Shown here: positions 8,906-18,620 of the stretch, piece after piece
Layout of the letters: the number at the start of each line of letters is the position of its first letter
Position numbering within the stretch: the stretch's first letter is position 1
Source: Vibrio xiamenensis
Lineage (GTDB): Bacteria > Pseudomonadota > Gammaproteobacteria > Enterobacterales > Vibrionaceae
Direction of reading: 5' to 3'
Length of the DNA: 64,000 bases
Assembly (NCBI RefSeq): GCF_900100015.1
Contig: NZ_FNDD01000028.1
Coordinates: 1-64,000 of the forward strand
The notes under the pieces: model-generated
What the model was told of the DNA's origin: nothing
Database searches by the model: none
Seen by the model: only the letters and a program-made list of their open reading frames with translations
Made by a program: the position numbers and the translations under genes

Positions 8906-10735
8906 ATGACTACTCCACAGATTGATAAATTACGAAATATCGCGATCATCGCGCACGTTGACCACGGTAAAACCACGCTGGTAGATAAACTGCTACAGCA
9001 ATCCGGTACGCTTGAGTCTCGCGGTGAAGTTGAAGAGCGAGTCATGGACTCGAACGACATCGAAAAAGAACGTGGCATCACCATTTTGGCGAAAAACACT
9101 GCGATCAACTGGAACGACTACCGTATCAACATCGTAGATACTCCAGGGCACGCCGACTTCGGTGGCGAAGTTGAACGTATCATGTCAATGGTCGATTGCG
9201 TACTGTTGATCGTTGACGCGGTTGACGGTCCAATGCCTCAAACCCGTTTTGTAACTCAAAAAGCGTTTGCTCACGGCCTAAAACCTATCGTGGTCATCAA
9301 CAAGATTGACCGCCCAGGCGCTCGTCCTGATTGGGTAATGGACCAAGTATTCGACCTATTCGACAACTTAGGTGCAACTGACGAACAGCTAGATTTCAAA
9401 GTTGTTTATGCTTCTGCTCTTAACGGTTGGGCTGCTCTAGAAGAGGGCGAAACTGGCGAGAACATGGAACCGCTATTTGAAACTATCGTAAAAGAAGTGG
9501 CGGCACCAGAAGTTGACCTAGACGGTCCACTACAGATGCAAATCTCTCAGCTAGATTACAGCTCTTACGTTGGTGTTATCGGTGTTGGCCGTGTAACGCG
9601 TGGTACTGTGAAGCCAAACCAACAAGTTACTGTTATCGGTGCTGATGGTAAAACTCGCAACGGTAAAGTGGGTACAGTACTAGGTTACCTAGGTCTAGAG
9701 CGTCATGATGTTGAACAGGCAAACGCGGGTGACATCATCGCGATTACTGGTCTTGGCGAACTAAAAATCTCTGACACCATCTGTGCTCAAGGTAGCGTAG
9801 AAGCGCTTCCTGCACTTTCAGTTGATGAGCCAACGGTTACGATGACTTTCCAAGTCAACACTTCTCCATTCGCGGGTAAAGAAGGTAAGTTCGTGACTTC
9901 ACGTAACATCCTTGAGCGCCTTGAGAAAGAATTGGTGCACAACGTAGCACTACGCGTTGAGCAAACTGACGATCCAGATAAATTCCGCGTTTCAGGCCGT
10001 GGTGAACTTCACCTATCTATCCTGATCGAAAACATGCGCCGTGAAGGTTTTGAGCTGGCGGTATCACGCCCAGAAGTTATCATCAAAGAAGAAGATGGTC
10101 AGCTAATGGAACCGTTTGAAACTGTGACTATCGACGTGCTTGAAGAGCACCAAGGTGGCATCATGGAAAACATCGGTCTGCGTAAAGGTGAGCTAAAAGA
10201 CATGGCACCAGATGGTAAAGGCCGTGTACGTATGGACTTCATCATGCCTTCTCGTGGCTTGATCGGTTTCCAAACTGAGTTTATGACTCTGACTTCAGGT
10301 TCTGGTCTGCTTTACCATACATTTGATCACTACGGTCCACACAAAGGTGGCACGATTGGTCAACGTAACAACGGTGTGTTGATTTCAAACGCAACCGGTA
10401 AAGCTCTGACTTACGCACTATTTAACCTGCAAGATCGTGGTCGTCTATTTACTGAACACGCAGACGAAGTCTACGAAGGCCAAGTTATCGGTATTCACAA
10501 CCGCTCTAACGACCTAACGGTAAACTGTCTGAAAGGTAAGCAGCTAACCAACGTTCGTGCATCAGGTACTGACGAAGCGCAGGTTCTATCTCCTGCAATC
10601 AAGTACACACTTGAGCAAGCGCTTGAGTTTATTGATGACGACGAGCTAGTTGAAGTAACACCTCAAAGCATCCGTATTCGTAAGCGTCACCTAACGGAAA
10701 ATGACCGTAAACGTGCAGGTCGTGGCGCGAAGTAA
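8906..10735 (+). CDS. typA: Ribosome-dependent GTPase TypA/BipA
   Basis: A translational GTPase of the EF-G family that assists large-subunit assembly, especially at low temperature. G1 is AHVDHGKTT, G2 lies in ERGITI, G3 is DTPGHADF, G4 is NKID and G5 is around SALNG. Domain II, EF-G-like domains III and V, and the BipA-specific C-terminal domain (about 480-609, with GLIGFQTEF and RIRKRHL) follow. The length of 609 aa is standard. It is divergent from glnA and ends at a strong terminator. Confidence 0.97.
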   Translation: MTTPQIDKLRNIAIIAHVDHGKTTLVDKLLQQSGTLESRGEVEERVMDSNDIEKERGITILAKNTAINWNDYRINIVDTPGHADFGGEVERIMSMVDCVLLIVDAVDGPMPQTRFVTQKAFAHGLKPIVVINKIDRPGARPDWVMDQVFDLFDNLGATDEQLDFKVVYASALNGWAALEEGETGENMEPLFETIVKEVAAPEVDLDGPLQMQISQLDYSSYVGVIGVGRVTRGTVKPNQQVTVIGADGKTRNGKVGTVLGYLGLERHDVEQANAGDIIAITGLGELKISDTICAQGSVEALPALSVDEPTVTMTFQVNTSPFAGKEGKFVTSRNILERLEKELVHNVALRVEQTDDPDKFRVSGRGELHLSILIENMRREGFELAVSRPEVIIKEEDGQLMEPFETVTIDVLEEHQGGIMENIGLRKGELKDMAPDGKGRVRMDFIMPSRGLIGFQTEFMTLTSGSGLLYHTFDHYGPHKGGTIGQRNNGVLISNATGKALTYALFNLQDRGRLFTEHADEVYEGQVIGIHNRSNDLTVNCLKGKQLTNVRASGTDEAQVLSPAIKYTLEQALEFIDDDELVEVTPQSIRIRKRHLTENDRKRAGRGAK

Positions 10736-10761
10736 TTCCGCTCGATAACCGCGAATAATGC

Positions 10762-10796
10762 TAAGCCCTGAATTGGAAACAATTCGGGGCTTTTTC
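10762..10796 (+). terminator. Terminator downstream of typA
   Basis: AAGCCCTGAATTG-gaaa-CAATTCGGGGCTTTTT is a long stem with a small loop and a T run, 26 bases after the typA stop. Confidence 0.88.
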
Positions 10797-10805
10797 ATCT
10801 CGGTG

Positions 10806-10860
10806 AGTTTAAATTGTCGAGATAAGTTTAAATTGTCGACATAAGTTTAAATTGGTTACA
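10806..10860 (+). repeat. 19-bp tandem repeat, nearly three copies
   Basis: The unit AGTTTAAATTGTCGASATA occurs at 10806-10824 and 10825-10843, and a partial third copy is at 10844-10860. The first two differ at one base. The array ends 14 bases before the start of the P-loop ATPase gene and abuts its ribosome-binding site (GGAG at 10860-10863). Confidence 0.85.
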
Positions 10861-10874
10861 GGAGTTTCTAAGTT

Positions 10875-11405
10875 ATGGACCCGATCATCATCAGTGGCGG
10901 ACCGGGCGCAGGCAAGACCACCCTATTACACGCGTTGGCCGAGCGCGGTTTTACCACGTTCAATGAAGTTCCGAGAGACTTAATCGAGCAGCAAAGCCAG
11001 TTTGAGAACGGCATTTTGCCTTGGGATAATTTGCCTGCGTTTGCCGAGCTGTGCCTTGAAGAGATGCAGCAGCAAAAGCAGCAAGCGATGTGCGAGAAGG
11101 TGGCGTTTTTAGACCGCGCGATTCCAGATATTTGCGCGTATCTTAGTGGCGCAGGGCACCCGTTGTCACAGCGTTACTTAGAGGGCAGTCGTGGCTACCA
11201 TAGTCAGGTGTTTTTCTGTCAACCGAATGAGTTTACCTATGTGCAAGATGAGGTGCGTCCTTATCCTTTTGCAGAGGCATTAGAGTTGCATCAGCAGTTG
11301 CTTGCTAGCTATCAAAGCTTGGGTTACCACATCATAGAGGTGCCGTGGGCGAGCGTAAGCGAACGAGCGGAGTTTGTTGCGCGGCACATAATGCTTGGCA
11401 AATAA
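10875..11405 (+). CDS. Small P-loop AAA-type ATPase of unknown role
   Basis: A 176-aa single-domain NTPase. Walker A is GGPGAGKTT at residues 8-16, right at the N-terminus. The following region (FNEVPRDLIEQQ and VAFLDRAIPDI) resembles the AAA_28 family of small kinase-like ATPases. The Asp in FLDRAIPD is probably the Walker B or catalytic residue. There is no membrane segment. GGAG sits nine bases before the ATG. It is a single gene between two terminators, preceded by a 19-bp tandem repeat. No substrate can be assigned. Confidence 0.75.
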   Translation: MDPIIISGGPGAGKTTLLHALAERGFTTFNEVPRDLIEQQSQFENGILPWDNLPAFAELCLEEMQQQKQQAMCEKVAFLDRAIPDICAYLSGAGHPLSQRYLEGSRGYHSQVFFCQPNEFTYVQDEVRPYPFAEALELHQQLLASYQSLGYHIIEVPWASVSERAEFVARHIMLGK

Positions 11406-11437
11406 AAAAGCCGTGAGGGACACTCACGGCTTTTTCG
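11403..11437. terminator. Shared bidirectional terminator
   Basis: AAAAAAGCCGTGAG-ggaca-CTCACGGCTTTTT has A and T runs on the two sides. It serves the ATPase gene (plus strand) and the DUF2959 lipoprotein gene (minus strand), which converge here. Confidence 0.9.
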
Positions 11438-11449
11438 CTAATTAAACGC

Positions 11450-12091
11450 TTATTTGTCGTTTAGGTGAGCGATGAATTTATCTGATTCAGCAATCGCAGA
11501 GTTCATCTCGTTGATCGCATTTTGGATATCCAGTTCTAGATCTGAGAACTCGCCTTTCAAAGAACCAATCGCGCTCGCATTGAGGTTATGTTTCAAGTAC
11601 AAGGTGTTGTCACGCAAAGTATCAAGTACAGGGTCCATTTTCTTCTCAGCACGTTTCATTGCAGCAATCATGCTTTGGTAAGAAGATTTGGTGGTACGCA
11701 TTTTAGCGGCACTTTTGTTACGTAGCGATGCGTTCGAGTACATGTCGAGCTCTTGTTGCCACTCTTCAAATAGCGCAGCTGAAACGTCTTCAATCGCGGC
11801 AATACGGTCACGAACGTCTTGAGCAGCGGCTTCGCTGTCTTCGTACTCTGCGTTAATTTTGTTATACATTTTTTCTAATTCGCCGCCATCATAATTAGTG
11901 AGGGCAGACAGTGCTTCTAAAGCACTTGAGAACTCTTCTTGAGCGTCTTGTTGGGATTCTTTTGCGTCTTCGACACGGTCAACCATAATATCGCGTTTAT
12001 GGTAGCCTACTTGCTCCATCGCGGAGTAGTAAGCAGATTGACAACCAGTCAGTGTCATCAGAGAAATGAAGATAGCTAACAAGTAAGGCAT
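11450..12091 (-). CDS. DUF2959-family lipoprotein
   Basis: A 213-aa secreted protein with a type II signal peptide: a hydrophobic stretch at residues 3-15 and the lipobox LTGC, Cys17. The residue after Cys is Gln, not Asp, which suggests outer-membrane sorting. The mature part is almost entirely charged alpha-helix with long coiled-coil-like stretches (about 40-110 and 160-210). The sequence matches what I recall as DUF2959. Function is unknown. It is divergent from yihY across an 88-base gap that must hold both promoters. Confidence 0.8.
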   Translation of the reverse strand: MPYLLAIFISLMTLTGCQSAYYSAMEQVGYHKRDIMVDRVEDAKESQQDAQEEFSSALEALSALTNYDGGELEKMYNKINAEYEDSEAAAQDVRDRIAAIEDVSAALFEEWQQELDMYSNASLRNKSAAKMRTTKSSYQSMIAAMKRAEKKMDPVLDTLRDNTLYLKHNLNASAIGSLKGEFSDLELDIQNAINEMNSAIAESDKFIAHLNDK

Positions 12092-12179
12092 GATGAATTT
12101 CTTTCCATTACAATAAGTTGAAGAATCAAACCGATCTCGGAAGTGAATGTTTCCGAGTCACAGATTGTTGGGTAATAGC

Positions 12180-13124
12180 ATGAACCACAGATTAAGCGGT
12201 TACAAGGTGAAAACTGCCGCGTTCGCAAGACAAACCGTACAATTCTTCCGCTATCTATTTACCAGAGTTATACATGATCGTGTGAGTGTGAGTGCAGGTT
12301 ATATGGCATACATCACGTTATTGTCGATTGTGCCAATGTTGACGGTATTGTTTTCGGTGCTGTCAAAATTCGAAGTTTTTTCTGATGTCGGCGAGGTGGT
12401 TCAACAATTTATTATCACCCATTTTGTCCCCGCCGCCGGAGAAGCGGTTGGCATGGCGCTTAGTGAATTCATTCAAAACACCGGCAAAATGACCGCAGTT
12501 GGTAGTGCGTTTTTGGTGGTTGCGGCGCTAATGCTGATCTCCAATATTGATAAGAATCTCAACTATATCTGGCGTGCGCGTGGTCAGCGCCAAGCGATGT
12601 TCTCTTTTGCGATGTATTGGATGGTGATCACGCTCGGCCCTATGTTAGTCGGTGCGAGCATCGCGGTAACATCGTATATTACGTCTCTGAAACTTATCGA
12701 AAATGAAACCATCTCCGGTCTTTATGATGTCATACTGCGTTGGTTGCCGATCATGTTGTCTTTCTTTGCGTTTATGGGGTTGTACCTTTTAGTACCGAAT
12801 AAACGCGTCAAGTTTTCACATGCGATTGTTGGTGCGGCGAGCGCAGCGCTGCTGTTTGAATTGAGCAAAAAAGGGTTCGCGTTTTACATTACCCAGTTCC
12901 CATCATACCAACTCATTTATGGGGCTCTGGCGGCCATACCGATTCTGTTTATCTGGGTGTATCTGTGTTGGATGATCGTGCTGCTTGGCGCGGAAATAAC
13001 CGCCGCGCTTGGTGAGCGAGAGCACTGGAGTAAAGGGCTTGTCGTGGTAGACTCTTTCACTCATGTCCATCCGCAACTCGATGAAAGGAATAAAGATGAT
13101 CGCACTGATTCAACGCGTGAGTGA
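12180..13124 (+). CDS. YihY/BrkB-family inner-membrane protein
   Basis: An integral membrane protein of 314 aa with about six transmembrane helices. The N-terminal signature VSAGYMAYITLLSIVPML, the central SNIDKNLNYIWRARGQR and the C-terminal FIWVYLCWMIVLLGAEITA are typical of the YihY/BrkB family. Once annotated as ribonuclease BN, the family has no agreed function. The ATG at 12180 (MNHRLS) is chosen because the upstream in-frame extension is unlike the family. Its last 29 bases overlap dtd, so the two are cotranscribed and probably translationally coupled. Confidence 0.88.
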   Translation: MNHRLSGYKVKTAAFARQTVQFFRYLFTRVIHDRVSVSAGYMAYITLLSIVPMLTVLFSVLSKFEVFSDVGEVVQQFIITHFVPAAGEAVGMALSEFIQNTGKMTAVGSAFLVVAALMLISNIDKNLNYIWRARGQRQAMFSFAMYWMVITLGPMLVGASIAVTSYITSLKLIENETISGLYDVILRWLPIMLSFFAFMGLYLLVPNKRVKFSHAIVGAASAALLFELSKKGFAFYITQFPSYQLIYGALAAIPILFIWVYLCWMIVLLGAEITAALGEREHWSKGLVVVDSFTHVHPQLDERNKDDRTDSTRE

Positions 13125-13530
13125 AGCTGCAGTTAACGTTGACGGCGAAATCGTCGGTCAAATCGACCAAGGTCTACTTGTGTTACTTGGGGTTGAGAAA
13201 GACGATGATGAAGCAAAAGCCAAACGTCTAATGGAGCGTGTTACGACTTACCGCGTGTTTGAAGACGAAGCGGGAAAAATGAACCTTAACGTGCAGCAAG
13301 TCGGTGGTCAGTTGTTAGTGGTGTCGCAATTTACACTGCCCGCAGACACCAAGAAAGGCACTCGCGCTGGTTTTTCTCGTGGTGCCCACCCGGCAGATGC
13401 CGAGCGTTTGTACGATTATTTTGCTGATCAGTGCGAAGCGTTATTGCCTACAGAGCGGGGTCGATTTGCTGCAGACATGAAAGTCTCGCTTATCAACGAC
13501 GGCCCAGTGACTTTCTGGCTGCAAGTATAA
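13096..13530 (+). CDS. dtd: D-aminoacyl-tRNA deacylase
   Basis: Hydrolyses D-amino acids mischarged on tRNA, a cytosolic quality-control step. The protein starts MIALIQRVSEA and has 144 aa, the family length. SQFTLPADTKKG is the active-site motif around residues 77-88, and the C-terminal NDGPVTFWLQV contains the Gly-cisPro segment that screens out L-amino acids. The start at 13096 has AAGGAATAA upstream, within the end of yihY; longer starts would add a non-family extension. Confidence 0.96.
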   Translation: MIALIQRVSEAAVNVDGEIVGQIDQGLLVLLGVEKDDDEAKAKRLMERVTTYRVFEDEAGKMNLNVQQVGGQLLVVSQFTLPADTKKGTRAGFSRGAHPADAERLYDYFADQCEALLPTERGRFAADMKVSLINDGPVTFWLQV

Positions 13531-13622
13531 TTATTAATGACAAGTATAATGACAGGACTGGATGGATTTCAGACTGCCTAGCATCGCGGTGAAGTATGCT
13601 AAAAACAACTTAAGGGATGACT

Positions 13623-14549
13623 ATGTTTAAACTGATTACGCCGAAAACCGATAACCAGCTCAACAAGTATTATCATTTTCGCTGGCAAATGCTGCGTGAA
13701 CCTTGGCGTATGCCGATAGGTTCCGAGCGTGATGAGTACGACGCCACCAGTCATCACCGCATGATCACCGATAGCCGAGGCAGACCAATTGCCATCGGAC
13801 GCCTTTATATTACCCCTGATAACGACGGCCAAATTCGCTATATGGCGGTGAAAGGTAATCGTCGCGACAAAGGCATGGGTTCGCTGCTGTTGGTCGCTCT
13901 TGAGTCATTGGCGCTGCAAGAAGGTGCCAAACGCCTAGTATGTAGTGCCCGTGAAGATGCGATCGCATTTTATGAGAAGAACGGTTTTGAGCGCCGCGGC
14001 GAACTCAATGATGAACGTGGCCCGGTGCGCCATCAACAGATGGTCAAACAGCTTAATCCGATGTCCAACGTATTGAGAAACCCTGAATGGTGCGCTGAGC
14101 TGCAGCAGCGCTGGGAAACTCAGATTCCAATCAGTGACAAAATGGGCATCAAAATCAATCAGTACAACGGTTATCAATTCGAATGCAGCGCTCAGCTTAA
14201 CCCAAACCTTAATCCGCATAATACGATGTTTGCGGGTTCGGCATTTACTTTGGCAACGTTAACCGGCTGGGGCATGACTTGGCTGTTAATGAAAGAGCGT
14301 GGTTTAAGTGCCGATATCGTGTTGGCGGATAGCCGCATTCGTTATCACCATCCGGTGGAACACAGTCCTGTGGCATCGACCTCGATGGATGGCATTAGTG
14401 GCGACTTGGATCGCCTAGAGTCAGGGCGCAAAGCCCGAATTGTCATTCACGTAGTGATTTACAGTGATGATGTCGCAGCGGTCGAATTTACTGGTACCTA
14501 TATGCTGTTGCCTAACTATCAATCCTTGATTGCATCGGGCGAGGCTTGA
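13623..14549 (+). CDS. GNAT acetyltransferase-hotdog thioesterase fusion (YiiD type)
   Basis: A two-domain protein of 308 aa. Residues about 1-145 form a GNAT N-acetyltransferase (acetyl-CoA loop RRDKGMGSLLL, then YEKNGFERRG). Residues about 160-300 form a hotdog-fold domain (HNTMFAGSAFTLATLTGWGM) of the YiiD C-terminal type. The E. coli homologue has been linked to initiation of fatty acid synthesis; I infer the same here by architecture only. The ATG at 13623 has AAGGG six bases upstream; an ATG at 13617 abuts the AAGGG with no spacing. The 3' end overlaps the convergent AsmA-like gene by 31 bases. Confidence 0.85.
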   Translation: MFKLITPKTDNQLNKYYHFRWQMLREPWRMPIGSERDEYDATSHHRMITDSRGRPIAIGRLYITPDNDGQIRYMAVKGNRRDKGMGSLLLVALESLALQEGAKRLVCSAREDAIAFYEKNGFERRGELNDERGPVRHQQMVKQLNPMSNVLRNPEWCAELQQRWETQIPISDKMGIKINQYNGYQFECSAQLNPNLNPHNTMFAGSAFTLATLTGWGMTWLLMKERGLSADIVLADSRIRYHHPVEHSPVASTSMDGISGDLDRLESGRKARIVIHVVIYSDDVAAVEFTGTYMLLPNYQSLIASGEA

Positions 14550-16516
14550 GCCTCATCGCTCGGCTGTTGAAGCTGAGTTTGCTCGTCAGCGGTTTCGTCG
14601 TTATCACTCGTTGACTCAGGCTGTTGCGGTTTGGAATCCAAACATTGTTGCGACTGAGGGCCGACAGAAATGGTTTGACTGACCACGTCGGAATGAAATT
14701 CACCGCACTGACCTTGAATCGATAGCGCGAGCGTGTTTGAACGGCGCGAAACCAAATCTAGGCTGCCTTGCAGTGATGCATTGGCGTTACCTGAATTGAC
14801 TTCAATGCGCCCGCGGTCAGCGGATAACTGCAAATCATCAATCGAAAATTGACTTTGGGCGGGCGTATTCGCGCCATCGGCAATCTGTATTTGGCCTTGG
14901 CGAATCGCCGCTTTGAGCTCGCCAGATAGAGAATGAGTCAGCATCGATTGATCGCCAGCCAGGCCATTTAGCGTAGCGCTGAAATCAGCCAAACCTTGCA
15001 AGCTTACCGGAGTGGTAAAATAGCGCGCCAATGGCTTGATCGGCACGCCATCACCTTCCGCTGATAACTGCCATGGCTGGCTAATCGCATTTAAATCTCC
15101 ATTGGCGGTAATATCCAAATAACCTTGTTCTAGCGGCACAAACAGTCGTGAAATACTCCAACGACCATGCTCAGCATTTAGTTCAATGATCGCCTGCGAA
15201 CTCATCACTTGGTCATAGCTAAGATTATTGGCCGACAACTCCGCTTGGCCATCCCACAGCCCGATTTGATGGTGCTCGACTAAGCTAAGTTGTGAGCCGG
15301 AAGCATTAATTCCCGTCAGTTGCCAATAGGGTTCGCGCTCGGTTTGAATGATCTGACCGCGCTTGATATCAAGTTGGTCAAATTTGACGAAACTAAAGCC
15401 TCTTAACCATTGGCGCAGGGTTTGCGCATATTGCTGGCTGTGGTCGAGAATCTTAATGTCGCTGGCATGCAGCTGGTGGAACACCAACTCTTCGGGAGTA
15501 ATGGTCGCCGAAAGCTGAACATTACCTTCGGCAAACTCACTATCAAAATCTTCAATTTGAATTCGGCGATCGGCAAATTCGAGTTTGGCACTCGGCTCAA
15601 TCAGCTGTAATTGTTGGTTGTCGATGCTGTCGGCGTTAAACGACAACGAAGCGTGTTGCTGCTGGTACAAAGAGCGGCGCAGGTCGACATCTTCAATTGA
15701 AATATCGGCATTATTGATGCGATAGCCTTGTAGGCTAAAGCTGCTATTGAGTAAATCTAAGCTATTGATGTGAAATAGCTGACTGGTAAACGGTGACCAT
15801 AAATCGATTAACGTTGGCAGTGGCTCATTTTCGGGTACGTTGAGATGATTAATGGTGGCATTGACTAAAGACCACTGCTGACCATATTGCTCCGCTTGGC
15901 CTGAAATCATGGCATTGCGCCAGTGAAATGAGCCGCCGTAGATAGTGCTATTTTGCGGCCGATATTCGGCATCAATGAGAATATCGCTGAGTGTTTCTTG
16001 GTTGATTTTCCACACCCCAGCAGACACTTGTAGGTTGCCAAACGGCAGAATTTGCTCGCTACTTTGCCATTCGGGATTGCGAACTTGCACGCTCAATTCA
16101 TGAACTTGCCACTTTTCGCCGGTCAATTTTAAATTCTTAATTGCCAGCTGCTGCATACTCAATGGATGCAATTGTGGGCTGAATTGTTTGAGTTGATCGG
16201 TGGTTAAATCCATACCGTCGAGCAGGACGCTGTCGAACTGGACTTTGCGATCGAGTAGTTGTGAAATCGATAACCACACTTGGACTTGGTCAACATTAAG
16301 TGTTTGTCTGTCAAAATGAATCTGGGCGTGGTCAAACGTAAAGTGGGCTGGGTAGTCGTAGTGCACGCTACGGGCTTGGATATCTAGCGGAGAGTATTCG
16401 AGGACACGGTTAACTAAGGTCGTCGCGTACGGGGTGAACAGAGCAGTAAAAGCTGCGCCAATCAACACCAGGCTGACTATCAGCAAAATCACCACACCAG
16501 ACCAGAGTTTTTTCAT
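14519..16516 (-). CDS. AsmA-like envelope protein
   Basis: A 665-aa protein with one N-terminal membrane anchor (VVILLIVSLVLIGAAFTALF, residues 8-27) and a long periplasmic part rich in beta structure. It matches the AsmA/YhjG layout: an N-terminal anchor and LDIQARSVHYDYPAHFTFDHA, repeated DLQLS- and NASLQGSLDLV-like segments near the C-terminus, then a low-complexity acidic tail (about 620-665). AsmA relatives are thought to help move phospholipid or regulate outer-membrane assembly; the role here is not shown. The gene is convergent with the GNAT-thioesterase gene. Confidence 0.75.
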   Translation of the reverse strand: MKKLWSGVVILLIVSLVLIGAAFTALFTPYATTLVNRVLEYSPLDIQARSVHYDYPAHFTFDHAQIHFDRQTLNVDQVQVWLSISQLLDRKVQFDSVLLDGMDLTTDQLKQFSPQLHPLSMQQLAIKNLKLTGEKWQVHELSVQVRNPEWQSSEQILPFGNLQVSAGVWKINQETLSDILIDAEYRPQNSTIYGGSFHWRNAMISGQAEQYGQQWSLVNATINHLNVPENEPLPTLIDLWSPFTSQLFHINSLDLLNSSFSLQGYRINNADISIEDVDLRRSLYQQQHASLSFNADSIDNQQLQLIEPSAKLEFADRRIQIEDFDSEFAEGNVQLSATITPEELVFHQLHASDIKILDHSQQYAQTLRQWLRGFSFVKFDQLDIKRGQIIQTEREPYWQLTGINASGSQLSLVEHHQIGLWDGQAELSANNLSYDQVMSSQAIIELNAEHGRWSISRLFVPLEQGYLDITANGDLNAISQPWQLSAEGDGVPIKPLARYFTTPVSLQGLADFSATLNGLAGDQSMLTHSLSGELKAAIRQGQIQIADGANTPAQSQFSIDDLQLSADRGRIEVNSGNANASLQGSLDLVSRRSNTLALSIQGQCGEFHSDVVSQTISVGPQSQQCLDSKPQQPESTSDNDETADEQTQLQQPSDEAQASPDAIKD

Positions 16517-16579
16517 TCTTTCGTGCTACCTCATTCATCAGTTCAGCCTAGCTTGAAACATTTCTCCCGTCGCTTCAAT

Positions 16580-16608
16580 AACAAAGCCCCTCAAAAGAGG
16601 GGCTTTAG
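16580..16608 (-). terminator. Terminator downstream of pckA
   Basis: AAAGCCCCTC-aaaa-GAGGGGCTTT is a ten-base stem. On the minus strand it is followed by GTTATTG, a weak T tract, 42 bases after the pckA stop. Confidence 0.7.
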
Positions 16609-16649
16609 TACTAATTTTCCGTTGAGGTCACTTAATCAGCTTGCGTGCA

Positions 16650-18278
16650 TCAATCGAGTTGAGGGCCGGCACTGACTAATGATTTACCTTCTTGATTGTC
16701 GGTGTATTTTTCAAAGTTGTTGATAAAGCGCTGGGCCAAATCTTCCGCTTTGCTTTGCCATTGCAATGGATCGACATAGGTATCACGTGGGTCGAGAATG
16801 CTGGCATCCACACCTGGTAGCGCCGTTGGCACTTCCAAGTTGAAAATTGGAATGTGCTTGGTTTGGGCTTCTTCAATCGAACCATCAAGAATCGCATCGA
16901 TGATGCCGCGAGTATCTTGAATCGAGATGCGTTTGCCGCTGCCGTTCCAACCTGTATTGACAAGGTAAGCTTCAGCGCCCACCGCTTCCATACGTTTGAC
17001 CAACACTTCAGCGTATTTGGTTGGATGCAGAGTTAGGAACGCTGCGCCAAAACATGCAGAGAAGGTTGGCGTTGGCTCTGTGATACCACGCTCAGTACCC
17101 GCCAATTTGGCGGTAAAACCAGATAGGAAGTGGTATTTGGTTTGCTCTGGGGTCAATTTTGACACCGGAGGCAACACGCCAAATGCATCCGCAGAAAGGA
17201 AGATCACTTTATTGGCATGACCGCCTTTCGATACCGGTTTAACAATGTTGTCGATGTGGTAAATCGGGTAAGAAACACGGGTGTTCTCGGTTTTTGAGCC
17301 GTCGTCAAAGTCGACTGAGCCGTCAGGACGAACGGTGACGTTTTCAAGTAGCGCATCACGACGAATTGCGTTGTAGATATCAGGTTCAGCTTCTTTGGAT
17401 AACTTGATTGTTTTTGCGTAGCAGCCGCCTTCAAAGTTAAATACGCCATCGTCGTCCCAGCCGTGCTCATCGTCGCCAATTAGCGCGCGTTTAGGGTCGG
17501 TTGATAACGTGGTTTTCCCCGTGCCAGATAAGCCGAAGAAAATCGCTACGTCGCCATCTTTACCCATGTTGGCGCTGCAGTGCATGGATGCGATGCCTTT
17601 AAGTGGCAAAAAGTAGTTCATCATCGCGAACATACCTTTTTTCATTTCGCCGCCGTACCAAGTACCGCCAATCAATTGCATGCGTTCAGTCAGGTTGAAC
17701 ACGGTAAAGTTTTCAGAGTTCAGACCGTGTTTTTGCCAATTTGGGTTGGTGCATTTCGCGCCATTCATGACCACGAAGTCAGGCTCGAAACTGGTGAGCT
17801 CATCTTCGCTTGGACGAATGAACATGTTTTTCACGAAATGCGCTTGCCAAGCCACTTCAGTGATGAAGCGAATGCTAAGGCGAGTATCAGGGTTTGCACC
17901 ACAGTAACCGTCTAACACGAACAGACGTTTTCCTGAGAGTTGATCTGTAACCGTGTCTTTCAGGTCATTCCAGATCTCTTGAGTGATCGGCTTGTTGTCG
18001 TTTTTCACTGCATCAGAGGTCCACCACATGTGTTCTTGTGTGGTCGCATCTTTAACAATGTATTTATCTTTGGGTGAGCGGCCAGTAAAGATACCGGTGT
18101 CAACCGCGATTGCGCCGAGTTCAGTGACAACACCTTTCTCGTACCCTTCGAGGTGGGGTTGGGTTTCTTCTTCAAAAAGCAGGTCGTAACTTGGGTTACG
18201 CACCACTTCTTTGACATTGTGAAGCCCGTACTGGGAGAGGTTTATTGTTGCAGCCTTATTATGTTCCATAACGGTCAT
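16650..18278 (-). CDS. pckA: Phosphoenolpyruvate carboxykinase (ATP)
   Basis: Converts oxaloacetate and ATP to phosphoenolpyruvate and CO2, the committing step of gluconeogenesis. FTGRSPKDKY near residue 63 binds substrate, the kinase-1a P-loop GLSGTGKTTLS lies near 250, the metal-binding GDDEHGWDDDGVFNFEGGCYAK follows as separate short motifs, and RVSYPI near 335 is present. The length of 542 aa is typical. The start MTVMEH is supported by AAGGAGC upstream. The 340-base leader to 18620 holds its promoter, which I cannot place, and the hslO terminator. Confidence 0.97.
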   Translation of the reverse strand: MTVMEHNKAATINLSQYGLHNVKEVVRNPSYDLLFEEETQPHLEGYEKGVVTELGAIAVDTGIFTGRSPKDKYIVKDATTQEHMWWTSDAVKNDNKPITQEIWNDLKDTVTDQLSGKRLFVLDGYCGANPDTRLSIRFITEVAWQAHFVKNMFIRPSEDELTSFEPDFVVMNGAKCTNPNWQKHGLNSENFTVFNLTERMQLIGGTWYGGEMKKGMFAMMNYFLPLKGIASMHCSANMGKDGDVAIFFGLSGTGKTTLSTDPKRALIGDDEHGWDDDGVFNFEGGCYAKTIKLSKEAEPDIYNAIRRDALLENVTVRPDGSVDFDDGSKTENTRVSYPIYHIDNIVKPVSKGGHANKVIFLSADAFGVLPPVSKLTPEQTKYHFLSGFTAKLAGTERGITEPTPTFSACFGAAFLTLHPTKYAEVLVKRMEAVGAEAYLVNTGWNGSGKRISIQDTRGIIDAILDGSIEEAQTKHIPIFNLEVPTALPGVDASILDPRDTYVDPLQWQSKAEDLAQRFINNFEKYTDNQEGKSLVSAGPQLD

Positions 18279-18557
18279 AGGTGCTCCTTATCGGAATTTT
18301 TGTAGGGAATTTAGTATTTTTAATAATGTTTTATTTTAGTTTGCTCATCATGCTAGCAACGGGCCTTTAGCAAAACAGGGAGGTAGTTCAAAAAATAACC
18401 ACTATTTTACTGTGGGTTTAAGCGATCCGTCACATATTAGCCCTGTCAGTTTATCGTGTGCGCAAAGCATTGCGCTAGTGCTTGAGCATTATTAATTTTA
18501 AAAAAATAAGTACGGCATGCGGCCTTGTGGAATCAGGCTTGGCGGCGAGTGAGATCA

Positions 18558-18588
18558 CAAAAAAAGCCAGCGAATCGCTGGCTTTTTG
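18558..18588. terminator. Terminator downstream of hslRO
   Basis: AAAAAAAGCCAGCGA-atc-GCTGGCTTTTTG has A and T runs on both sides. It follows the hslO stop by about 33 bases. The rest of 18279-18557 has no gene; it must carry the pckA promoter. Confidence 0.88.
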
Positions 18589-18620
18589 AATAAATTATCG
18601 TGCTTGATAAATTGTACAAA

